Source: Flavobacterium sp. SLB02 (GTDB lineage: Bacteria > Bacteroidota > Bacteroidia > Flavobacteriales > Flavobacteriaceae). From it: a DNA stretch of 64,000 nucleotides. Positions 37,268 through 44,827 of this stretch are shown piece after piece. The DNA is taken from positions 4,232,508 through 4,296,507 of the forward strand of contig NZ_CP045928.1 in assembly GCF_009664855.1 (NCBI RefSeq), written 5' to 3'. Within the stretch, counting starts at the first letter, position 1, and the number at the start of each line of letters is the position of its first letter. A program made the position numbers and the translations under genes. The notes under the pieces are model-generated. The model ran no database searches and was not told where the DNA came from. It saw only the letters and a list, made by a program, of their open reading frames with translations.

Positions 37268-37383
37268 AATAAAACCTTCTAAAAAAATCCCATTCTCTTA
37301 GGTTTTTTTATTCAAATAAGCTTTTTTCATTTTTTTTTCAATTTTCACTAACTTTATCATTATCAAACAAATACATCGATAAT

Positions 37384-38139
37384 ATGAAAATTGATATCAA
37401 CAATGAAATTAAAATGGAGAGTTACGATGTTTTCACCTACAGAAGAATCAGACGTGCCATTGGCTATCTGGGTATAAGCCTTCCGATATTTTTAGTCGGT
37501 TTTTCTTTGATTTCTTACTTTCAAACTGATATTCAGCATTCTATCAGTCATTATTATTATACGCATCTACGAGAGTTTTTTACCGGAACTTTATGCGCTG
37601 TTGGTTTATTTTTAATTCGGTATAAAGGTCACGGAAATGTTTCGATCTGGAAAAACGATAATTTACTCACCAATATTGCCGGAATTATGGCTTTGGGCGT
37701 TGCTTTTTTCCCCACTACTCCTGAAAAAAATGAAATAGAAACCAAAATTTACACACTGATTCCTTCTAATCAGGAATGGCTGGGCTGGCTTCATTATGGT
37801 TTTGCTGCGCTCCTATTCCTGATCATGGCTTTACTGGCCATTAATGTTTTTACGATAGGACAAAAAAACGAAACCAGAACTCCAAAAAGCATCTTAAACG
37901 AAAATAATATTTACAGAACTTGTGGTTATTCAATTATTCTATTTGTTGTTTTGGTGCCAATATCAGAGAAACTAGAGCGGTTCGAATATTCTACTTTGGT
38001 TCTCGAAGCATTGTCTCTTTTTGCGTTCGGGATTGCCTGGTTAATAAAAGGGCGTGCATTAGGAGATAGTGGTATAACAGGTGAGACACTTTATCAGGAA
38101 AAGAACGCCATTGATACTGAAAAAATATTGGAAGAATAA
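37384..38139 (+). CDS. Multi-pass membrane protein, unknown (DUF998-like)
   Basis: A 251-residue protein with about six transmembrane segments, a conserved-looking SISHYYYTHLREFFTGTLCA segment and a cytoplasmic tail. The pattern ISHYYYTxxxxxFTGxL is reminiscent of DUF998-like proteins but I cannot verify the family. The second Met (KMESYDVF) could be the real start. Function unknown. Confidence 0.55.
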   Translation: MKIDINNEIKMESYDVFTYRRIRRAIGYLGISLPIFLVGFSLISYFQTDIQHSISHYYYTHLREFFTGTLCAVGLFLIRYKGHGNVSIWKNDNLLTNIAGIMALGVAFFPTTPEKNEIETKIYTLIPSNQEWLGWLHYGFAALLFLIMALLAINVFTIGQKNETRTPKSILNENNIYRTCGYSIILFVVLVPISEKLERFEYSTLVLEALSLFAFGIAWLIKGRALGDSGITGETLYQEKNAIDTEKILEE

Positions 38140-38372
38140 AATCGGTTTAACCAATAAATTTAAAAAAAGCATTTTCTTATATTAAGCAAATTTCATTTTT
38201 ACATTTTCTAAATTTATGTAAAGCCTAAACCTTCAATTACATACAATAATGTTAGTAGGCATCCCCTATTAAACGTGCGAAAGTCTCACGAAATCTTTTG
38301 ATGAGATTTTTATTCTGTTGTTTACATCTTGATATAATTTAAGTTCCTACAGTATTGCGTCATAAAACATCT

Positions 38373-38380
38373 TAACTTTG
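38373..38380 (+). promoter_or_regulatory. -7 element before the MocR-type regulator gene
   Basis: TAACTTTG matches TAnnTTTG; the gene starts at 38424. A TTG lies at 38355-38357 but the 15-bp spacing is short, so the -33 element is uncertain. CCAGTCCAG just before the start codon resembles half of the CCAGT words around 40247-40336. Confidence 0.5.
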
Positions 38381-38423
38381 GTCTGTCAATATAGCACAGT
38401 TTTAATACAAATAACCAGTCCAG

Positions 38424-39836
38424 ATGTTACGACCTTGGCCATTAGAAATTCAGTTAGACAAAAAATCGAATACGGCACTTTATCTGCAAATTGCCAATGC
38501 GATTATCAATGCAATAAAATCAGGTAAATTATCCAGTGGTAATGCTTTACCCGGAAGCAGGCAATTGGCAGGTTTACTTCATGTAAACCGCAATACCGTA
38601 ATTGAAGCCCTGGATGTATTGATTGCCGAAGGCTGGCTAATTACAATGGACCGAAAAGGAACATTCGTAGCCGATATATTACCCGAAATTGGCCTTGAAA
38701 AAAAACAGCAACAGAAAGCGATTAGTATTGAGGATGAGGCAAAACCACATCTTATTTTTGATGACGGTCTCCCGGATAGCCGACTTGCTCCTATGACAGA
38801 TCTGGCGCGTGCGTACAGAGAAATATTCAACAGAAAATCGCGTTGGCAAATCATGGGCTACAGCAATGAATTTGGAAATACTGAATTTAGAAAAGCAATT
38901 GCCCAAATGCTGAATTTTAAAAGGGGAATGAATGTTTCACACGATCAAATTTGCATTACGCGCGGCAGCCAAATGGCAATGTATCTTGCTGCACATTCTT
39001 TATTCTCGAAGGGAGATTATGTTATGATCGAAAATCCGGGGTATAAACCGGCATGGAAAGCGTTTGAAAATGCCGGTGCAGCTTTGCTCCCGGTAAGTAT
39101 TACTTCTGATGGTTTGAATTTAGATGAAGTCGAAGAGTACCTAAAAAATTACAACGCTATAAAAGCCATATACGTTACGCCTCACCATCAATTTCCGACG
39201 ACAGTAACAATGAGCCTTAAAAAAAGATTAAAGCTTATCGAACTATCCAATCAATACGGATTTATCATTATCGAGGACGATTATGATCATGAATTTCATT
39301 TTGGTCAGCGTCCTATTTTACCTATTTCGAGTTACGAAAGTACCCAAAACTTTATTTATATTGGCACTTTAAGTAAGATTGTGGCTCCGGCATTGCGTAT
39401 TGGTTATTTGGTAAGTACTCCTGAAAGTATTGAAAAAGTAGGTGAACATAGAAAAATAATCGATGTACAGGGCGATAATATCATGGAAGAAGCGGTATTG
39501 CATCTTATCAATGAAGGTATCATCAAAAGGCATCTTAAAAAAACGAACTTAATTTATAAAGCAAAAAGAGATTATTTTGAAAGCCTCTGTAAGCAACATC
39601 TCAAAGACAAAATTACTTTATCTAAACCCGAAGGAGGTTTGGCCTTTTGGATTGTTCCAAAATCAGAAATTGACATCGCATTCGTCTGCCAGCAATTATT
39701 GGTTAAAGGCATTAAAATCATGAATCCTGAGAATTTTAGTTTTAAAAATTCTGCCTCCGGATTTAGATTAGGTTATGCATCGCTGACAGAACAACAAATG
39801 GAACAGGGAATTATAGCACTTTCAGAATACCTATAA
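38424..39836 (+). CDS. MocR/PdxR-type regulator (GntR HTH + aminotransferase domain)
   Basis: A 470-residue fusion of a GntR-type winged helix (residues about 10-80, LPGSRQLAGLLHVNRNTVIEAL) with a class-I aminotransferase-like PLP-binding domain (ICITRGSQMAMYLAA; IIEDDYDHEF; PLP lysine in TLSKIVAPALRIGY). MocR proteins sense PLP or an amino compound and commonly regulate PLP or amino-acid genes. It is near the PLP-homeostasis gene yggS (on the same strand, 537 bp away), with repeated CCAGTTTTT words in that promoter region. It is therefore a candidate regulator of yggS and/or DUF2024. Confidence 0.93.
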   Translation: MLRPWPLEIQLDKKSNTALYLQIANAIINAIKSGKLSSGNALPGSRQLAGLLHVNRNTVIEALDVLIAEGWLITMDRKGTFVADILPEIGLEKKQQQKAISIEDEAKPHLIFDDGLPDSRLAPMTDLARAYREIFNRKSRWQIMGYSNEFGNTEFRKAIAQMLNFKRGMNVSHDQICITRGSQMAMYLAAHSLFSKGDYVMIENPGYKPAWKAFENAGAALLPVSITSDGLNLDEVEEYLKNYNAIKAIYVTPHHQFPTTVTMSLKKRLKLIELSNQYGFIIIEDDYDHEFHFGQRPILPISSYESTQNFIYIGTLSKIVAPALRIGYLVSTPESIEKVGEHRKIIDVQGDNIMEEAVLHLINEGIIKRHLKKTNLIYKAKRDYFESLCKQHLKDKITLSKPEGGLAFWIVPKSEIDIAFVCQQLLVKGIKIMNPENFSFKNSASGFRLGYASLTEQQMEQGIIALSEYL

Positions 39837-39897
39837 AAAACTGAAAGCTAAAGCACTTTTAGTCTATAAACTCTTCGATTCTATTTTTGGAGAATAA

Positions 39898-40161
39898 TTA
39901 ACTGCAATTTTCCATTTCAATAATAGAAAAACCATTTTCACGAATTTGGTTTTCTACTGCCTCAGGAGCTTTATCTATATGGCAAAATCTGCATTCTTTT
40001 GAACTTAAAGGCTGACCTTCTTGCGAAACTGTTTTTAAATAACTTTTACCAAATTCAAAAATCTCATTTTCATCATTTGTATTCTCGTCTACCAGAATAT
40101 CAAAATGCATAATTTTTCCGTCTTTTCGGGTTACATAAGTATCCCATACTGCTACTTTCAT
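39898..40161 (-). CDS. DUF2024 family protein
   Basis: An 87-residue protein matching DUF2024: MKVAVWDTYVTRKDGKIMHFDILV at the start and LSSKECRFCHIDKA near residue 60. The family is of unknown function; the CRFCH motif suggests metal binding. It is divergent from yggS, and the shared 212-bp region has repeated CCAGTTTTT words that may bind the MocR-type regulator. Confidence 0.85.
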   Translation of the reverse strand: MKVAVWDTYVTRKDGKIMHFDILVDENTNDENEIFEFGKSYLKTVSQEGQPLSSKECRFCHIDKAPEAVENQIRENGFSIIEMENCS

Positions 40162-40246
40162 AAATTGTTATCTCTTAATTATTTACTATTAAATATTGAT
40201 CTTTTTAATAGTACAAATTTACTTTGCTTATTTAGAAGCGGCATAA

Positions 40247-40336
40247 TCCAGTTTTTTCATTTATTACATATTACTGGTCTGGTTGTAATTTTAAAACAAA
40301 GCAAAAACTGGACTACTTTAAATAGCAAAAACTGGA
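40247..40336. promoter_or_regulatory. Candidate MocR operators
   Basis: AGCAAAAACTGGA occurs twice as a direct repeat (40300-40312 and 40324-40336, 24 bp apart), and its inverted core TCCAGTTTTT lies at 40247-40256. The right-hand copy ends 25 bp before the TAATTTTG -7 element of yggS. MocR-type proteins are known to bind repeated sites as dimers. The assignment rests on proximity and repetition only. Confidence 0.5.
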
Positions 40337-40361
40337 TCGCAGCTTTAGGTCGGGCAAGTCT

Positions 40362-40369
40362 TAATTTTG
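40362..40369 (+). promoter_or_regulatory. -7 element of yggS
   Basis: TAATTTTG, exact match to TAnnTTTG, 4 bases before the start codon at 40374. This implies a near-leaderless transcript. The -33 position falls near the right-hand AAAAACTGGA repeat. Confidence 0.5.
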
Positions 40370-40373
40370 CAAC

Positions 40374-41105
40374 ATGAAAGAGATTATATTATCTAATTTA
40401 AAAGAGGTTCACAACCGAATTGAAGTTGCCTGTAAACTTTCAGGCAGGAATCCGTTAGATGTACAATTGTTATTGGCCACTAAAACTGTTCCTACCGATA
40501 AAATCAGGATTGCAATCGAAGCTGGAGAAACCTTAATTGGCGAAAACAAAATGCAGGAGTTACGGGATAAAGATCCTGGATTAAAAGAATTACATATAGA
40601 ACGTCATTTTATTGGACATCTTCAAACCAATAAAGTAAAAGATGTGCTGAAATATGCTTCTTGCATTCAATCTCTTGATCGATTGAGTCTTGCGCAGGAA
40701 CTTGACAGACAATTACAAAAAGAAGGAAGAAATCTGGATGTTTTTATTCAGGTCAATACTTCACTCGAGGAAAGTAAATTTGGACTTAAACCATATGAGG
40801 CTATATCTTTTATTGGTGACATAAAACAATACGAGACTTTAAAAATAAAAGGCCTGATGACCATTGGTTTATTAGATGTCGAAAAAGAAAAAATGCAGCC
40901 TTCTTTACGATTACTGCGAGAAATCAGGGATGAAATTTACAGGGCGAGAATAGAAGGAATAAACGAATTAAAACTTTCTATGGGAATGTCTCAGGATTTG
41001 GAACTGGCTATTGCCGAAGGATCTAATCTGGTTAGAATTGGGACTTCGATCTTTGGAAACCGCTTTTTGGGAAAAGAGATATGGAATGAAAATATTGCAG
41101 AATAA
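40374..41105 (+). CDS. yggS: YggS family pyridoxal-phosphate homeostasis protein
   Basis: A 243-residue PLP-binding protein of the YggS/PROSC/PLPBP family, with no known catalytic turnover, important for vitamin B6 and amino-acid balance. Family parts: LLLATKTVP (PLP lysine), GENKMQEL, HFIGHLQTNKVKDVL, FIQVNTSLEESKFGL and MGMSQDLELAIAEGSNLVRIGTSIFG. Near the MocR-type PLP-dependent regulator and followed by an AAA ATPase with its own promoter. Confidence 0.94.
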   Translation: MKEIILSNLKEVHNRIEVACKLSGRNPLDVQLLLATKTVPTDKIRIAIEAGETLIGENKMQELRDKDPGLKELHIERHFIGHLQTNKVKDVLKYASCIQSLDRLSLAQELDRQLQKEGRNLDVFIQVNTSLEESKFGLKPYEAISFIGDIKQYETLKIKGLMTIGLLDVEKEKMQPSLRLLREIRDEIYRARIEGINELKLSMGMSQDLELAIAEGSNLVRIGTSIFGNRFLGKEIWNENIAE

Positions 41106-41109
41106 AATC

Positions 41110-41117
41110 TAATTTTG
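41110..41117 (+). promoter_or_regulatory. -7 element of the AAA ATPase gene
   Basis: TAATTTTG, exact TAnnTTTG, immediately after the yggS stop codon. It supports starting the next gene at ATG 41136 rather than at the TTG at 41115, which lies within the promoter element. Confidence 0.5.
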
Positions 41118-41135
41118 CACCAAATAAAAATTCAG

Positions 41136-41849
41136 ATGAATCTATACGAACTTACCGTAAACGATACCGAAAAAATAGCTTTAGCCGATTTACTTTTTAG
41201 CGAAGAAAACAAAGCTGCTTTAAACCAAACCATTAAAGAGCATAAATATCTTGAAGAATTAAAAAAGTACAATCTTAAAATAGATAACAAAATATTACTT
41301 CACGGTCATTCCGGTTGTGGTAAAACGACAACTGCAAAAGCTATTGCGACTGCGTTGAATAAAAATATTGTAATCATTAATCTGAGTACATTAATCAATG
41401 CCCGAATTGGCGAAACTTCGAAAAATGTAAAAGCGATATTCGATAAAGCAATTAGGGAAAAGTCAGTATTATTTTTAGACGAATTCGACCAGATTGGTAA
41501 AAGCCGTGATAGCGATGATAAAGACGTTGGTGAAATGAGACGTCTGGTGAATACCATCATTCAATTGATTGATTACTTCCCAACAGATAGCTTGCTTATT
41601 TGTGCTACCAATCATTACCATACCATTGACACTGCTTTATTGCGAAGATTTCAATTGCGTTTACAATTCGAAATGCCAAACGAAAGCGAATTAGATCTTT
41701 ATTATGATAAATTACTGGCAAACTTCCCTGTTCATTTACAAGATATTCCGCGTAAGTATGCTATCTCTTATGCCGAAGCCAAAGATTATATTCATACCAT
41801 AATGAAAAAGCAAATTATTGCAGAGTTGGAAGTTAAAGAATTATTGTAA
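41136..41849 (+). CDS. AAA family ATPase
   Basis: A 237-residue single-domain AAA+ protein starting MNLYELTVNDTEK. It has Walker A GHSGCGKTTTAK, Walker B VLFLDEFDQIG, sensor-1 LLICATNHYHTID and an arginine-finger region LLRRFQLRL. It resembles the ATPase half of small toxin-antitoxin or protease-linked AAA proteins, but the partner domain is not seen. It has its own promoter and a strong terminator, so it acts alone or with a partner elsewhere. Confidence 0.88.
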   Translation: MNLYELTVNDTEKIALADLLFSEENKAALNQTIKEHKYLEELKKYNLKIDNKILLHGHSGCGKTTTAKAIATALNKNIVIINLSTLINARIGETSKNVKAIFDKAIREKSVLFLDEFDQIGKSRDSDDKDVGEMRRLVNTIIQLIDYFPTDSLLICATNHYHTIDTALLRRFQLRLQFEMPNESELDLYYDKLLANFPVHLQDIPRKYAISYAEAKDYIHTIMKKQIIAELEVKELL

Positions 41850-41874
41850 AAATTGAAAATATTTACAATAATAT

Positions 41875-41910
41875 GTCTGCAAAATCAATTGGTTGTGCAG
41901 ACTTTTTTTT
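41875..41910 (+). terminator. Terminator after the AAA ATPase
   Basis: Perfect 7-bp stem GTCTGCA (41875-41881) and TGCAGAC (41896-41902) followed directly by nine T. Confidence 0.85.
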
Positions 41911-42130
41911 TGGCATTAATTAATAGATTCAATTAATTAAATATAAAAAAACAGCTAATTATAATAGCATATCATCCAAAGAATCATTTTATTCTATTTT
42001 CGTTTAAACAAACAACATTCAGAAGAAAAACATATAATTCTCCCTGTATCATTAACTAATCTTAAATACTTTTTTAAGATAGCTACTCCCTTTTACCATT
42101 AAAATTAGTTTTACATTAGCAATTACATCA

Positions 42131-42190
42131 AATGTCATAAAAATGTCATAAGATAACCGTTATCAAATCATCCTTTTTTAAATAATTTTG
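42131..42190 (+). promoter_or_regulatory. Candidate operator and promoter of the XRE gene
   Basis: Direct repeat AATGTCATAA (42131-42140 and 42142-42151, 11 bp apart) adjoins the palindrome GATAACCGTTATC (42152-42164, one central base). The -7 element TAATTTTG is at 42183-42190, placing the palindrome at about the -33 region. This is the layout of a repressor site; autoregulation by the XRE protein is inferred. Confidence 0.45.
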
Positions 42191-42213
42191 GCTTAAAATA
42201 AATGATATAAACC

Positions 42214-42786
42214 ATGAATTCTATAGGGAAAAAAATTAGCGATGCGCGAAAGTTAAAAGGCTTTACTCAGGAAGAACTCGCAGAACTATCAAAAGTGAAT
42301 CTGAGAACCATTCAAAGAATTGAAAACAACAATAATGAACCTCGCGGAAAAACTTTGAGCCTGATTTGTGATGTGCTTCAAATCGATAAAGCCGATTTAC
42401 AAGGATTAAATCAGCTCTCGGAGAATAAAACAATGACATCTTATATTATAAATGGCATCTTTTTAATTCTTTTAAACATAATTATAGTGGGAACTATTGG
42501 CTATCTGACTTTGCCTATTGAAGCAAATACAAATAGTAAAGTTGGAGCAATTCTTTTAAGTTTTTTTATTCCCTTTTTCATTGTCCATTTTACACAAAAA
42601 ATAAGAGCAACCAAACGTCTTTTAAAATTTGGAATTGGTTTTGCGGCCTACCTCCTTTTACTTATGTGCGTACAAGGTTTTATTGGTGGATGCCGAATTG
42701 GATTTAGATCGTGGATCTTTTCGTGTATATTGATATTTATTGGCGTTTTATTCTATGGGGAAATTTTCTACAAACCAGAGAAATAA
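42214..42786 (+). CDS. XRE family regulator with membrane domain
   Basis: A 190-residue protein with an N-terminal HTH of Cro/C1 type (IGKKISDARKLKGFTQEEL; LRTIQRIENNNNEPR, residues 4-60) and a C-terminal membrane part of four hydrophobic helices (about 74-95, 108-124, 135-153, 160-180). It is a membrane-anchored transcription factor of a type common in Bacteroidota; its signal is unknown. The upstream repeat and palindrome suggest autoregulation. Confidence 0.9.
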   Translation: MNSIGKKISDARKLKGFTQEELAELSKVNLRTIQRIENNNNEPRGKTLSLICDVLQIDKADLQGLNQLSENKTMTSYIINGIFLILLNIIIVGTIGYLTLPIEANTNSKVGAILLSFFIPFFIVHFTQKIRATKRLLKFGIGFAAYLLLLMCVQGFIGGCRIGFRSWIFSCILIFIGVLFYGEIFYKPEK

Positions 42787-43035
42787 AATATACTACAAAA
42801 TTAGCCTAAGCAAGATTTAAATATAACTCCACAAGAAAGCCTACTTCTAGCCTATATACTCTTAACAAAAATTAATCGTATCACAAAAACATATCTTAAA
42901 TCGATAAATTTTTAACTACTTCACAAGTGGTACAACTAAAATTACAGCAATTTTACTAAATTTATAGCAACGAATTAATTCATGAAATAATTATAACATA
43001 AACAAAATTGACATACTTATAAAACATTAAACAAA

Positions 43036-43227
43036 ATGGAAAATAAAAAATCATTATCGTTTCCTTTGATGGTTATAGTAATCATTTTAGGAGTAACATT
43101 ATATAAACAGTTTGACTTCGAGAACCTAAAATTTGAGAAACCTGCACTGGCAATTCTTTACATCATTGTTTTTCTGGCATCACTTTACTTTCTGGTAAAA
43201 AAGCCAAAGAAAAGCTCTGAAAAATAA
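43036..43227 (+). CDS. Small membrane protein of unknown function
   Basis: A 63-residue protein (MENKKSLSFPLMVIVIILG...) with two hydrophobic helices (about 9-23 and 37-53) and a basic tail (KKPKKSSEK). The leader CATTAAACAAA directly precedes the ATG, similar to the groEL leader. No family recognised. It may belong with the XRE gene, but 249 bp separate them. Confidence 0.6.
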   Translation: MENKKSLSFPLMVIVIILGVTLYKQFDFENLKFEKPALAILYIIVFLASLYFLVKKPKKSSEK

Positions 43228-43280
43228 AAAACTACTCTTACCCTTATTTGAAGCTTCTTATAAATATTCAATTATTGGTA

Positions 43281-44099
43281 CTAATTATGCAATTGATTTT
43301 TTAGAGCGTATAGTTTATTTCTAAGATTTTTTAACAATAAAGGATCCGAAGATTTACTACTTACCTCTGTTAAAAATATTGTTTTTCCAATAGTCATCTT
43401 TAGAGCATGTCCTTGTTTATTAAACAACTCTGAAATTAGTTTTGAAGTTTGCAGCATAGGGTGAATTGATTTTAGCATACTAAAGAAAAAACCATTATTT
43501 CCGTGAAAATAGATAGGCAATATAGGTACGTTTGCTTTACTGATAACCTTGCCTACTACAGGATGCCACTCCGGGTCTGTTATCTGACTTGTCTTAAAAT
43601 CATAAGATGAAACTTCTCCTGCAGGAAATATTGCAACGGGAACACCATCGCTTAGTGCTTTGAGCGTCATTTTTAATCCCGTAATACTTGCCGAATTTTG
43701 TACGTTCTCAAATGGATTTACTGCAATAATACATTTTGCAAGATTAGGAATTTCCTTTAATAAAAAATTGCCCATATACATCGTATCAGGGCGTCTTTTA
43801 GCAATTGTACTTAACAAAGCTAACGATTCGATACCGCCATAAGGATGATTTGCAATAACAATAAAGGCGCCTTTACTAGGAATATTTAATAATTCCGTAT
43901 CATCAAATTGGACTTCCACTCCAATTTTCGTTAAAACGTAATTTGCAAAATCTGCACCCTCAAGATCACCTCCCTCTTTTACAATGGTATTTAAATTATT
44001 AATTTTCATTACTTTCATTAAATAAGAGGATAATCCGGGGATAGGAATTTTAGAAAGGCCGGCAGCTTCAGAAAATTTTTCTTTGGATATTAATGTCAT
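43281..44099 (-). CDS. Lysophospholipid acyltransferase family protein
   Basis: A 272-residue acyltransferase of the PlsC-related hemolysin/ornithine-lipid branch. The catalytic His motif reads NHPYGGIESL (H then, six residues later, E where most relatives have D), with a second block AIFPAGEVSSYD. Predicted to be membrane-associated and to acylate a lyso-lipid. The substrate is uncertain. Its start faces the 728-bp region that leads to the candidate island. Confidence 0.82.
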   Translation of the reverse strand: MTLISKEKFSEAAGLSKIPIPGLSSYLMKVMKINNLNTIVKEGGDLEGADFANYVLTKIGVEVQFDDTELLNIPSKGAFIVIANHPYGGIESLALLSTIAKRRPDTMYMGNFLLKEIPNLAKCIIAVNPFENVQNSASITGLKMTLKALSDGVPVAIFPAGEVSSYDFKTSQITDPEWHPVVGKVISKANVPILPIYFHGNNGFFFSMLKSIHPMLQTSKLISELFNKQGHALKMTIGKTIFLTEVSSKSSDPLLLKNLRNKLYALKNQLHN

Positions 44100-44432
44100 A
44101 TGCTATTACTATTAAGGTTGAGTGTAAAAACTAATAAAACCCCTAAAAGGAATTGGCACTAGTAATGATTATTATTTATCAGGAAATTTTGTTAATTATA
44201 ACTTGATGCCTGCAAAAAAGAATTCTACGATATTAAATGGAGAGCCAGGCAATCATCTACAAACTCTTTATTACAATCACGGGTAAAGATACACGATTTT
44301 ATATGCGAACATTAAATATGCAAATAAAACAACTTTAAAAACCACAAATTTTAAAATAGTTTTACACTGAAGGATTTCAGATGTTAAACTTAACAACTGA
44401 ATCAAACAAAATTGCTGATAATTTTGTCGACC

Positions 44433-44508
44433 AAAAAAGCCTGCAAAAAAACATATTTTGCAGGCTTTTATTCCTCTTTAGTGACCTTGGCGGTACAGAA
44501 TTCGAACC
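44433..44508 (-). repeat. Degenerate tRNA-Arg 3' end plus terminator (left island boundary)
   Basis: AAAAAAGCCTGCAAAA (44433-44448) is identical to 49010-49025, the terminator of tRNA-Arg. It pairs with TTTTGCAGGCTTTT (44456-44469). Beyond it, TTTAGTGACC...TTCGAACC (44478-44508) resembles the tRNA 3' half (TATAGTGACCACGGAGGGG then TTCGAACC) with substitutions and extra bases. Order and orientation are the same as at the real tRNA. Confidence 0.5.
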
Positions 44509-44670
44509 ATTTAATGGAAGATTTGAAAATTTTAAATGATGTTTAATTTTTTGATTCGACGTTAATATTACTATTGATTAATCGTGTTTGTGCTGATTCA
44601 ATAAAGCAGTAAGTCCACTGAATTTTATACCCATGTCAGCACGAAAAGCATTCAACGAATTAAAAGTTCT

Positions 44671-44704
44671 TTTGATTATTTATAAGTTTATTATTATATA
44701 TTTG
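44671..44704 (+). promoter_or_regulatory. Promoter of the PAS gene
   Basis: -7 element TATATTTG (44697-44704, exact TAnnTTTG) with TTTG at 44671-44674 in the -33 region, 22 bp apart. The leader of about 115 bases contains the inverted repeat at 44725-44797. Confidence 0.5.
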
Positions 44705-44724
44705 ATAGTAAATAAACCCTGACC

Positions 44725-44797
44725 CTTGTCAGACATATATACCCAATTTTGGGGTGATAAGTCTGATGCTGTCAGTAGTATATACAAGTTATGCACA
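44725..44797. repeat. Attachment-site-like inverted repeat before unit 1
   Basis: CTTGTCAGACATATATAC (44725-44742) against GTATATACAAG (44778-44788), with CAGAC/GTCTG pairing as an alternative. The right end is GTTATGCACA (44788-44797), which is the exact complement of TGTGCATAAC at 47002-47011. It marks the left end of cassette-like unit 1. Confidence 0.45.
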
Positions 44798-44827
44798 AGT
44801 ATAGACCAGACGATAAATAATTGAAAA

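Larger units (their letters stand above)
41850..42213. other. Intergenic region upstream of the XRE gene (364 bp)
   Basis: Begins with the ATPase terminator, then AT-rich DNA, ending in a candidate operator (42131-42164) and a -7 element TAATTTTG (42183-42190) before the XRE regulator. No open frame of interest. Confidence 0.5.
44100..44827. other. Intergenic region leading into the island (728 bp)
   Basis: AT-rich with no open frame of interest. It contains the degenerate tRNA-end-plus-terminator copy (44433-44508), the promoter of the PAS gene (44671-44704) and an attachment-site-like inverted repeat (44725-44797). Confidence 0.55.

Noticed and set aside
44433..44508. A second complete tRNA gene at the left island boundary
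   Set aside because: Only the 3' part of the T arm and terminator is recognisable. No D arm, anticodon arm or matching acceptor 5' strand is present, so it is a remnant, not a gene.
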